A DNA stretch of 64,000 nucleotides from Ceratopteris richardii (taxonomy: Eukaryota > Streptophyta > Polypodiopsida > Polypodiales > Pteridaceae), in the NCBI GenBank assembly GCA_020310875.1, contig CM035423.1, positions 121,723,222-121,787,221 of the forward strand, given 5' to 3'. The position numbers were made by a program, and so were the translations under genes. Positions within the stretch are counted from its first letter, which is position 1. Each line of letters starts with the position of its first letter. Below the pieces are notes generated by a model, which worked only from the letters and a program-made list of their open reading frames with translations, was not told the origin of the DNA and ran no database searches. Positions 51,600-60,761 of this stretch are shown piece by piece.

Positions 51600-51849
51600 A
51601 GCGGGAGTGGAGTGGAGGGGGAGGCGTGGATCGAGGGGGGGGGCGGGTGGGAGGGGTGGAGTTTGGGTTTGGTGGGCGGGTGGGTGGGTGGGAGGGGGTG
51701 TGGAGGGGGAGGCGTGGATCGAGGGGGGAGGGTGGGTGGGAGGGGTGGAGTTTGGGTTTGGTGGGCGGGTGGGTGGGTGGGAGGGGGTGTGGAGGGGGAG
51801 GCGTGGATCGAGGGGGGGGGGGGGCGGGTGGGAGGGCTGGAGGGTGGGT
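51600..51849. repeat. G-rich minisatellite, 88-89-bp unit, beside the LTR
   Basis: GGCGTGGATCGAGGGG recurs at 51623, 51711 and 51800. Each unit ends in a run of GGGTGGGTGGGTGGG-like text, so the plus strand could form G-quadruplexes. It abuts the right LTR, at the position where a minus-strand element should have its primer-binding site. Its Gly- and Pro-rich open frames are compositional. Confidence 0.85.
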
Positions 51850-52849
51850 TGTTGGGGAATTCTTGGACGAGAAGGAGTTTGAGGGTTTGTAGGAGGAAAA
51901 GGAAAGAATAAAGAAAGAAATGAGCTGGGAAACTTCACAGAGGAAATAACCTTGGAAGCTTCTGTAGAAGCACATCTTGGAATCTTGAGTTTGATTACAG
52001 TAAAACAATTACAATGTTTGAGCACAATCCGAGTCAATACTTCTGTGCGCACTACAGAGGGTGCTTAATTACAAAATACCAATTATCTCGAAGTCTTCTT
52101 GCAGTCCGCCTCCTCTGCACCAGTCCTCTACTTGCTTCAAGCTTATCCTTGTGCACACCTTGCACCAAGCTTCCACCAAGATGAGGAATGAGTATCTTCT
52201 GTCGGCATGCACACTGCACAGAGACCTTGAGGTCCTTGGGGTCTAGCTTCGCACTCCCTGCCTTCTTCCTTAGCCACTCTTCTTGCACTCTTCACTTCCA
52301 CCCCTCGTGTCGTCGCACACCCGTGACTCGTACACTTCTCTCTCTCTCTTACTTCAAGTGTATCACCAAGAATAGCCTTTGCCTTTCTTTGTTGAGTGCG
52401 CCGGTTCCGTGCACTCTAACTGCACTCTAACTGAAATACAATCTTGGTACCCTTTCGATGTCCCAAGATTGCCTTTTAAGTGGCAGCCAACGACTCACTA
52501 CTTTGTCCTGTAGTGACTTTAGACTTAAAGCAAAATTCTTGATCGGGCGGCCCTATTTCCACCTTTGCGTACACGGCCGCTTCCCATACCTTCACCTTTT
52601 CCTTTTAATTCTTTACTTTTGCACCTAAGACTTTAAAACACCCTTTGAACCTTAAGGGAATTGGAAAAATAATTATGCAATACTTCCCCAATTTAATACC
52701 TCTTGTCTGCGAACAATTAAAGACCTTTTATATGAGCAATTGAAGGTGCACTACCTGTGCACTTTGACCCTGGAATTTTGATACTTTACTCTTGCCTATG
52801 CATAGCTGTGACCTTGACTTTGCTAGTTTCAACCGGTTAAGGCTCAACA
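51850..52849 (-). repeat. LTR, right copy (1000 bp)
   Basis: Full-length partner of 48271-49270 with about 14 single-base differences and no indel that changes the length. It is followed directly by the target duplication GCAAG and the resumed gag frame of Ty3 element B. Confidence 0.9.
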
Positions 52850-54301
52850 GCAAGCTATGATTTTTGGTCTTCCCGAAGATCTTTTGATATCATTCTTTGA
52901 ATGAATTGTTGATAGCTCTATCATAAACCGTGTCACTCAATATGATAGTCTTCCTTGGAGTGATTTTAGAAAGGAGATGCTCAAAGAATTCTATCTTGAA
53001 GATTATAGCCAACATAATCGAGATGGATTCTTACGATGGGTCGATTCTCCAAAGCCTAGTAGCTCTATTACTCAATTACAAAATGAGTATATTAGACGCT
53101 ATGAACAACTTCCTCATGAAGATAAGATAACTTTGGAATCTGATCTTGTGATCAATTTTCTTAAGCTTCTTCATCCTGAAACTCGTAGGGAAGTTGAACG
53201 GTGATTAGAAGAACCAGATAAGCGCTATGGTCTTACTGACAATTGGCAAAAAGTGCGTAAAGTAGTAGAGGTTGTAGCCCATAGACATCAAAGAGAATCC
53301 ATGCTTTATGAGCAAAATAGTCGTCCTCAAGCTAGCCTTCCACAAACTAAGGAGCAAGTAGAGAACAATCCCATGCTATGCTTTTTGACTCTACTCCTAT
53401 TCCTCAAATGATGGAGCCTACTCAAGGTTTTAAAGTAGAGCCAAATAAAAGTGTAGTTGAACAATCTCAAGTGGAAATTCTCACTAAGCAAATGGAAAGT
53501 CTTATTGCTACACAATCCAATTTGGCCAAGACTATAGATTCTTTACAATCTAATTACACCAAAACTTTCCAAAATCAAATGAGCCCAATGTCTTTTCAAG
53601 AGCCTAATCAACATGTTATAGCTACCAATCAAAATCCACAAGTAGCTCCTACTCAAGCATATCAAGTTCCTCCAATGCATAATCCTTCAATGCAAAATCC
53701 TCATCCTCATGTGCAAAATCCTCAAATGTATCAAAACATGTATCCTCAAGCTTCACAAATAGCTCAAAATCCTCAAAATCAAAATTTTCAAAATCATCAA
53801 CCGTATAATATGGAAGCTCCTCTTGCACCTCAAGTACCACATGTTGCTCCCCAAGCTCCTCAAATACATCAATTGCCTTATCAAAATCCTAATTATCCTG
53901 TTCAAGCAATACCTTATCAACAAAATCCTCAATTTCAAAATTTCCCACCACAAGTTAATCAAAATGGTTTTGTGTGTGGCCCTCGTAGGTGTCCTTGGTG
54001 TGATTCGTTAGAGCACTTTTTGAGAGATTGCGAACTATTGAAGGCTGCTAAGGAGCAACGACTAATAATAGACATAGACAAGAAAATCTGTGACTATCGA
54101 TCTAGGCTACCTTTGCAAGGAAATTATGGTAAGGGAGGAATGAAAAAACATTATGAAAATATAACCATAATGGACGTAGGAACTAGAGGAGTGAAACTAG
54201 AAGCTCTTGATGAACAACAAGTAGAATCAAGTAAACGCGCAAAGGAAGGTGACTTTTCCATAGAGGCTTTAGTAAGAGCATGAGATGAGATTAGGAGAAT
54301 A

Positions 54302-55033
54302 ATGGCTTGGGAGTCACTGATAGAAGATCAATCTCTTATTTCTCACATATCCAATGTAGAAGAAAAACGAAAAAGAGATGAAGCTGAGCCTAATGAAAGA
54401 AGAGTAACGCGAAAACAAACCTCAAAGGGAATAGAAAAAATCATAGAGCAGGGAGAAACATCACAATCCAAAGATAAAAAACAAGAATCACAACCCAATG
54501 AACAAAAACAAGAGGAGAAACAAAAAGGGAAGAAGACAAAGCAAAGAAAAACAGAACCAAAGCCTTTAGATAAACAAGAACAATCAAAACAAACTGAAGA
54601 CCAAACACGAGAACATGAACAAAAACAAGACCCTGAGCAAAAACAAAAGAAACCAAAGAGAAAACCTAAAGCCATCTTGATTTCAGAAATTGAGAGAAAA
54701 ATAGATCCTATGGAGATTTTAGATGACATTTTGCTTAAGAGTCAAGTGACTATGTCTTTAGAACAAGTTTTCTCTATTGCAAAGCCTGTTTTTAAAGATA
54801 ATTTTATCGGCCTAATTAAAAGGAAGAGGTTTCCGCTTAATCTAGATACTGAGATGCAAGATTCTCTAGACCAAGATCAAGCTATGAATGAAGCCTTAAA
54901 CTTTGATGAATCTGATGAAGAGGACTTTGATGATGATGAAGTAAATGTTAATAAAAATTTCTTAGGACCTATTCAACTTGACCATGAAAATCATGAAAAC
55001 AATCCTGAAAGTCACTTTAAAAGAAAATTTTAG
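54302..55033 (+). CDS. Charged linker between gag and protease of Ty3 element B
   Basis: An uninterrupted 243-codon frame, extremely rich in K, E and Q (for example QEEKQKGKKTKQRKTEPKP) and then acidic (DESDEEDFDDDE). It includes IDPMEILDDILLKSQVTMSLEQ, which looks like a gag-pol spacer upstream of a protease. It lies between the gag knuckle and the protease. It is probably part of the polyprotein and not a separate gene. Confidence 0.6.
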   Translation: MAWESLIEDQSLISHISNVEEKRKRDEAEPNERRVTRKQTSKGIEKIIEQGETSQSKDKKQESQPNEQKQEEKQKGKKTKQRKTEPKPLDKQEQSKQTEDQTREHEQKQDPEQKQKKPKRKPKAILISEIERKIDPMEILDDILLKSQVTMSLEQVFSIAKPVFKDNFIGLIKRKRFPLNLDTEMQDSLDQDQAMNEALNFDESDEEDFDDDEVNVNKNFLGPIQLDHENHENNPESHFKRKF

Positions 55034-55105
55034 TCTAGAGGTACATCAGAGATGCATGTTAAAATAGGAAATGATAAGAACACTATCACTGTAAATGCAT
55101 TAATA

Positions 55106-55382
55106 GATTCCTCCTATGGATATGGGCACACTAGCACAAGCTCCATACAGGGTACCTACACCATTATCTGTTGTTCTCATATGCCATCCACAATCTTTAT
55201 CTATGGGCCATCGAAACTTATCAAAGACTTCTCTTGAAATCAATGTGATTTCAAGAGAAGTCTTTGATAAGTTTCGATGGCCCATAGATAAAGATTGTGG
55301 ATGGCATATGAGAACAACAGATAATGGTGTAGGTACCCTGTATGGAGCTTGTGCTAGTGTGCCCATATCCATAGGAGGAATC
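55106..55382. repeat. Perfect 277-bp palindrome (137-bp arms, 3-nt loop)
   Basis: Arms 55106-55242 and 55246-55382 are exact reverse complements with the loop ATG. The right arm is the normal protease coding sequence and the left arm is an inverted copy of it. As a result the same protein text reads on both strands. Confidence 0.95.
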
Positions 55383-55455
55383 ATAGAAGAGTTTCACTTT
55401 TTTATTCAAGATAATTACTCCTATGAAGTTCTCTTAGGTCAACCCTTTATTTGTG

Positions 55456-56934
55456 CTGGCCAAACTTGAAAACAAGCTTAACTATTGGAGAGGCATGCAA
55501 ATCAATCTCGCTGGACGTGCGATGGTTATCAACACGTTCCTCCTCTCGTCTACCATCTATTTCCTTTCTTGTTGGAGACCGAATGAGCAAGGCCTATCCA
55601 AACTGAATAGTATCTGCAGAAACTTTCTTTGGACGGGTGATAATAACAAAAGGGGGGTGCCTAAAATCAAATGGGCCATCTGCACCAGCCCTAGAGATAG
55701 CGGGGGGCTTGGTATCCTGGACATTGGGTGTATGGCTAACAAACTGGCAGCCAAATGGATGATTAAGGCTTGGTGCAATAGGGAGGCCTCGTGGGCCAAG
55801 CTGATCTTCAGAAACAAGCATGAGTTGGCCCTCACGGGGCTCCCGAACTGGAAGAATCTTGACATCATGACCCTGCTATTCTCCCCGATTCCCGTCTTCC
55901 CGAAAGGCTCCAATCTCGTGTGCTCCCTCTGGAAGGGCTGGAATAAAGTCAAAAGCTTCACAAGAATTAGTGAGGACTGGAAGTGGGCGGCCGGAATCAG
56001 ACAAAACGACTCTATCTGGTTTCCGATACATGGCATCCGGAGTGTGGAGTTGTGGAACATTCAAAATGCCAAGAAGTTATGGAACAAAGGATTCAGAAAA
56101 TGGAAACACCTCTGGAAACATGACACCAACAGCTGGATCAACTTCGAGGATATCGACCCTCGCATAAACATCTCCTACGAAGAATGGAACACTTTGCAAA
56201 GCAGATGCCTCGCTTGGGATCGTCACAAGACTCTCCTTCTCATGGGACATGACTCACCGAACTCGCTTGGTCTCAAATGGCACAATGGAAATAGCCTACT
56301 CAAAATCCCAAACATCAAAGAAACGGCTGACCTCCAGATCAGCCTCAACAAGAAGTGGTGCCTATCTTGGACGCGGCTTCGGTGGGACATGAAATTCATG
56401 GGTATCTGGCACCCCCTAATAGAGATTAAGAAGTCAGTCCTCTTATGGCAAATTCTTCATCGAGGAATTTGGACCAACCATAAGGCTAGCAAACTTTGTG
56501 GGATCCCTCCTTGGTGCAAACGCTGCCACCGTGCTATCGAAGATGTCCCACACATCTTCCTTACTTGCCCCAACTCATACAGAATCTGGCAGACGGTTGG
56601 AATGAAAATCAGACTTCAAAAACAGCTTAGTTGGAAACAAGTCCTTTTGGGAGAAGCGATCGGCTGCTCTGCGACTCTCTGGAACGCCATCAGAGGGGAA
56701 GTCCTGTGGAAAATTTGGCGGGAGAGGTGTGCTCTCAACTTCGGCGATCCCCCCAGGGAGTGGTCGATTGAGAAATCACTATTCCTCCTTGGCAAAAGGA
56801 TTGTTAATAGTAAGAAATCCCCCCCCTTCAGACACCATCAAGTCCTCCTTTTGATCAACAACAAGCTCAAACCCAAGTGGGCCCCGCATGAGGGCAACGA
56901 GAGGGTGATTAACCTTCTCTGTAATGCAACCTAG
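55456..56934 (+). CDS. LINE ORF2 C-terminal part (RT thumb and zf-RVT)
   Basis: An intact frame of about 490 codons with no stop, entered in mid-protein from the truncation. It begins LAKLENKLNYWRGMQINLAG and AMVINTFLLSSTIYFLSCW, the region just after the RT catalytic core of plant LINEs. Then comes FLWTGDNNKRGVPKIKW and, near the end, the zf-RVT motif CKRCHRAIEDVPHIFLTC. The protein once reverse-transcribed LINE RNA; without the endonuclease and RT core it cannot act. The lack of stops shows a recent insertion. Confidence 0.9.
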   Translation: MAKLENKLNYWRGMQINLAGRAMVINTFLLSSTIYFLSCWRPNEQGLSKLNSICRNFLWTGDNNKRGVPKIKWAICTSPRDSGGLGILDIGCMANKLAAKWMIKAWCNREASWAKLIFRNKHELALTGLPNWKNLDIMTLLFSPIPVFPKGSNLVCSLWKGWNKVKSFTRISEDWKWAAGIRQNDSIWFPIHGIRSVELWNIQNAKKLWNKGFRKWKHLWKHDTNSWINFEDIDPRINISYEEWNTLQSRCLAWDRHKTLLLMGHDSPNSLGLKWHNGNSLLKIPNIKETADLQISLNKKWCLSWTRLRWDMKFMGIWHPLIEIKKSVLLWQILHRGIWTNHKASKLCGIPPWCKRCHRAIEDVPHIFLTCPNSYRIWQTVGMKIRLQKQLSWKQVLLGEAIGCSATLWNAIRGEVLWKIWRERCALNFGDPPREWSIEKSLFLLGKRIVNSKKSPPFRHHQVLLLINNKLKPKWAPHEGNERVINLLCNAT

Positions 56935-57080
56935 GATTCAATCAAGCTTCCCCTGCTTTGTGGGATTTGGGGGGTCCCGTGGGCACTAGTCCCATTCTAC
57001 TGTACCTTTTTTTTTCTTAATTTTAATTCAAGTCCGGGAGAGTAGGCTATTGCCGAACTTCCTTTATATAAAAAAAAAAA
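55456..57080 (+). mobile_element. 5'-truncated L1-type LINE with target-site duplication
   Basis: Flanked by (A)ACCCTTTATTTGTG at 55441-55455 and 57081-57094, with a poly(A) tail at about 57069-57080. This is a target-primed insertion that lost its 5' part. It contains the 3' end of ORF2 and a 3' UTR of about 130 bp. Confidence 0.95.
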
Positions 57081-57392
57081 ACCCTTTATTTGTGAGAGTC
57101 GTATGGAAACTAAAGCCATGGATGATGGGTCTACCTATGCTAGATTCAAGTCAAAGGATGGAATGAAATCACTTCAAGTCATGACAGTAGGAGTGAATCA
57201 TCCTAGGAATCGATTGTCAATTAGAAAGAAACCTATTGTTGCTCAGGATTGTGAGCATGCTTGTAGTGATTGTGCACCTCGATTCATGTTTGGAGCTACA
57301 TATGATCAAAATTTCGGATAGGATCCACTGTTGAGCGGGACAACAGTGGATATTGGTTTGATATCTCGCATCCAACCAACCTGTACAATAGT

Positions 57393-59880
57393 TTGTCACT
57401 TTGTTTTCCACATTCTAGATTAGATTTTCTTCATAAGAGTCAATTGTCCAAGTCTTTTATCTCAAAAACCCAAAAAAATTATAAAAACAACAAAATCATG
57501 GAACATGATGAGAACATTGAGCATGTGATTGAAACATCTCATTGTTTCTCTACTCTGGAGGAGTTAGAGTTATGTCTTCAACAAAATTCTAATTCCCATA
57601 TTATTCTTCTTTCTTCCCTTGATGAGTATGCTCTAATCCAAGAGTATGCTCTCAATGTTGACAAGTGCTCAAAATTTAACCAAACACATGATTCCTTAGT
57701 TGAAACAAAGTACAAAACGATAGACAAAAAAATCAAACCCATAGCTCAACCATTACCTCAAGGAAGTAATGAAAAAATTATTGATGTGAAAAATGATCCA
57801 ACTCTTCGCGATAAGAAAAACATAGGACATACATTCACGGATGAGACAATCAAAGAGGTGAAAATTGGTAGAGATGATGACTTTCTTTTGCCAGCAGAGA
57901 GATAAATTTGAGAGAGTCATACGTAGCCATGGAAAAGCCTTTACTATGTATCCTCATGAGATTGGTTGTGTAGATCCTAAGCTAGTTGCACCCATGATAA
58001 TCTTTACTATTCCACATATTCCATGGAATCTTCGTCCTATACCTGTTCCAAAGGCTCACTTACCTGAGCTAATGAGACTACTTAAGGAGAAGATAAACAT
58101 GAGAATTTTAGAGCCATCTTTTGCACCTTACTCAAACAGATGGTTCACTGTGCCTAAAAAGAATGGGAAGCTACGTTTTATTCAAGATCTCCAACCTGTC
58201 AATAAAGTCACCATAAGAAATGTAGGAACAGGATCCATCGTAGATGAGTTTGCTGAATCATTTTCAGGACATTCTATCTATTCAATGGGTGATTTATATT
58301 CGGGATATGACCAATTCCAATTAGCAATTGATAGTCGTGACATAACCACAATGAAAACTCCTTTAGGCTTAGTGCAAATGTGTACTTTACCTCAAGGAGG
58401 GACTAATTCTGTGGCTCATATGATGAGTGCTATGAATATGGTCTTACATGATTTTATCCCTCATATAACTATGCCATTCATTGATGATATTCCAATTAAA
58501 GGGAGTGAGGAAGGTGTAAAGGACATTACTTTAGATTCATCTGGATGTCGTAAATTTGTTCTTGACCATATCTCTGACTGTGAAAGAATATTTCAACGAT
58601 TTGAAGAGGTAGGTCTCACATTTTCCATAGAGAAATCTATTTTTGGTGTCAACGAGGTGCTTATTGTTGGACATTTATGTGGCCATTATGGTCGAAAGCC
58701 ATACCCACAAAAAGTTGATGCCATTAACAAGATTTCTGAAACATGTAACAACGTGAGTGAGGTACATAGATTTCTTGGTGCTTGCATCTTTATGTTATTT
58801 GGATCCCACACTTTGCTCATGTTGCTGATTGTCTTTATGACTTGTTGAGGAAGAAACGAAAATTTATTTGGACGGACAAACACACTCAAGCTATGCGTAA
58901 ATTGAAGAAATTATTGCTTGAAGCTCCAATCCTTAAGCGTGTAGACTATTCTGCTAACAAACCTATTATATTGATTGTTGATACTAGTCCTATTGGTATA
59001 GGTTGGGTCATAAGTCAAGATGATAGTAAAGGGAATAGATATGCAATTAGGTTTGGTGCCAAAATTTTACATGAAACACAACGAAAAATATCCACAGATC
59101 AAACGAGAACTATGGGGTATGGTAACAGCTTTGAAAACAGACAAAGAATATTTCATTGGTGCAAATGTCAAAGTTGAGACTGATTGTTTGCCTCTCATTG
59201 GAATGATAGCAAATTGTTCATCTCCTGATATAGCCATGCTTAGATGGATCTCATATATTAAGTTCAAAAATCTTGAGTTAGTTCATATTTCAGGTAAGTC
59301 AAATTCAGTTGCTGATATGTTATCAAGAGCCAGATTTGATGATCTTGAAAGTGATCTAATAAAGAATGTGAACTTAATTGATTATGTTCCACATATATAC
59401 GAGTATGAGCAATTTCATGAGTCTGAGTACGAAGATGAATGGAGAGACATAGGAAAGTATTTGAGTACACTACAACCATTACCTAGCTGGACTACGAATA
59501 GATTCCGTAACATTAGGAAAGGAGCTTATAACTTTTTCCTATGTAATGGTTATCTTTGGAGACATGCTAAGGGTAAGGTTAAGAATCCACAACGAGTCCT
59601 AGGAAAACGAGGTCTTCAATTGCAAGTAATGAAGGAAATGCATGAGACATTATGGGCAGGTCATAAAGGATTTTTTGGAACATATGAAAAAATTAGAAGT
59701 ACCTATTATTGGCCTAGGATGTACGTTGACATTAGTAGCTATGTTTCTACATGTTCTACTTGTCAACTTCATTCATCAGTCAAACATAGAGATCCATTGC
59801 ATCCTACTTATCCACCTTGTATTCACTACAAGTGGGTAGTAGATCTTGTAACTATGCCCAACCATTTTGTTTTATATGTT
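57393..59880 (+). pseudogene. Ty3 element B RT, RNase H and start of integrase
   Basis: The linker frame (57393-57905) shifts into RT (57865-58848). Visible motifs are HIPWNLRPIPVPKAHLPEL, WFTVPKKNGKLRFIQDLQPVN, YSMGDLYSGYDQFQL, LPQGGTNSVAHMM, the catalytic box MPFIDDIPIKG (FIDD at 58477-58488) and VGHLCGHYGRKP. A shift near 58790 leads to RNase H (TDKHTQAMRKLKKLL; VDTSPIGIGWVISQD). After another shift, ETDCLPLIGMI, HISGKSNSVADMLSRARF and the integrase zinc domain (MHETLWAGHKG, CSTCQLH) follow. It breaks off after HYKWVVDLVTMP, which contains the first integrase aspartate. Everything after about 59860 is foreign sequence. Confidence 0.85.
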
Positions 59881-59890
59881 AGGTATTATG

Positions 59891-60499
59891 GATCCCAGTA
59901 GAGAGACAAAGGCGAAACTCACTCTCATAAAAAGTCTTATGAGAGCAAGAGTTCCGTCTGATACTCTAGGGGCCATAATGCGTGATTACTCAGAGATATC
60001 TGATGAGGAGCTGGACTACTCATAGGCATGTTTTTTTTTAATAAACTTTTTTAATGATATTGTAACACATATTTTTATTTATTTTTATCTATCTATTTTC
60101 AGGACACCTATACCACCTCGAAATCGTGATAGCAGAGCAGAGTTGCCTATGAGGACATGCATAGGCACCTTAGGACTAGAGTGCGACATAGAGCCAGAGG
60201 GGAACATTGTGTACAGAGGGAATGGATTGGAGTTCAAGAGAAGAATGCAGGCACTATGCGACTCTTACTTGTGCTTTGTCCACTTACTGTGGAAGCAAGT
60301 AAAAATTTTACATATAAATTGAAATAAATATCTTATGTTTTATTTACATTATGTTTTCTTTTTTGTAGTGAGCATGATGAGAGGGATAAAAATTACGTAC
60401 TTAGTTCACTTGAGATAGAGTTTGGGACACGATGGTCGTTTAAGTGCTATCTAAAAGAGATGTGGACACTTATGGCTCATCGTCGCGATAATGCACGGT
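59891..60499 (+). pseudogene. Exon-like segments of an unidentified, probably transposon-borne gene
   Basis: Starting at ATG 59891, a frame reads MDPSRETKAKLTLIKSLM and RDYSEISDEELDYS. A gap with a T-rich tract and an acceptor TTTTCAG leads to an exon at 60103-60296 (RTCIGTLGLECDIEPEGN; FKRRMQALCDSYLCF). That exon is followed by donor GTAAAA, an acceptor near 60370, and an exon EFGTRWSFKCYLKEMWTLMAH ending at donor GTATGC at 60500. The frames and splice sites are coherent, but the first exon ends at a TAG beside a GC donor. It converges on the CACTA transposase and could be its companion gene. The family is not recognised. Confidence 0.4.
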
Positions 60500-60761
60500 A
60501 TGCACTGCTTTTATGTATATATATATGTGGATATGAGTATGTGTGTTTATGCTAAAAATTTGCTCCTTGAAGATAAAGATATATATAAAATAATTAGGCA
60601 TACCCCCGAGCTTCATGTTCTAACTTAGAAGAACATGATTTCATCTTTCTAGTAGGATTCATCGTTATTCAAGTTAATAAAAAAAATCTATTATCTGATA
60701 TCCATTCAGAAGCTTCAAGTTATTGATCGATAACTAGGGTAGAATTTACTATCTAATATGC

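Larger units (their letters stand above)
48271..52849 (-). mobile_element. LTR retroelement without gag-pol, carrying a non-retroviral reading frame
   Basis: Two LTRs of exactly 1000 bp (48271-49270 and 51850-52849) start TGTTGGGG and end CTCAACA. They are flanked by GCAAG at 48266-48270 and 52850-52854. I count about 14 differences between them, so the insertion is fairly young. The 2579-bp interior holds no gag, RT or integrase. Minus orientation is favoured because the interior reading frame and a TAGGTGGTGGGC polypurine-like tract (beside 49271) are then in the sense direction. No clear primer-binding site is visible at either internal edge; on the right it may have been overwritten by a G-rich repeat. 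It resembles a LARD/TRIM-like non-autonomous element with a captured gene. Confidence 0.8.
47976..54283 (+). pseudogene. Ty3 element B gag, split by an LTR-element insertion
   Basis: The gag frame runs from 47976 to 48270 (ending SYLDLFEEQ), is interrupted by the 4.6-kb insertion at 48271-52849, and resumes at 52855 (MIFGLPEDLL). It continues through SDFRKEMLKEFYLEDYSQ, a stop at about 53202, and a frame shift into a Q/N/P-rich linker (53600-53960). It ends with a CCHC knuckle CPWCDSLEHFLRDC near 53992. The 5-bp target duplication GCAAG on both sides of the insertion confirms the join. Further stops (52903, 53202) show it was already decaying or decayed after insertion. Confidence 0.75.
55052..57321 (+). 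pseudogene. Ty3 element B protease, broken by a palindrome and a LINE
   Basis: The protease starts MHVKIGNDKNTITVNALIDSS (55052), where DS(G) would be the active site. It is then interrupted by the inverted left arm of a palindrome (55106-55242). It resumes INVISREVFDKF ... YSYEVLLGQPFI up to 55455, is split by the LINE at 55456-57080, and continues CESRMETKAMDDGSTYARF from 57095 to a stop at 57321. Removing the LINE at its target duplication restores a continuous frame across that junction. Confidence 0.75.

Noticed and set aside
51567..51911. Glycine/tryptophan-rich plus-strand frames
   Set aside because: They are translations of the G-rich minisatellite in several frames at once.
51238..52052. 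Proline-rich minus-strand frames reading from the LTR into the interior
   Set aside because: Same minisatellite on the other strand; it does not continue as protein-like sequence.
55100..55384. A protease-like frame on the minus strand
   Set aside because: It is the mirror reading of the perfect palindrome, not an independent gene.
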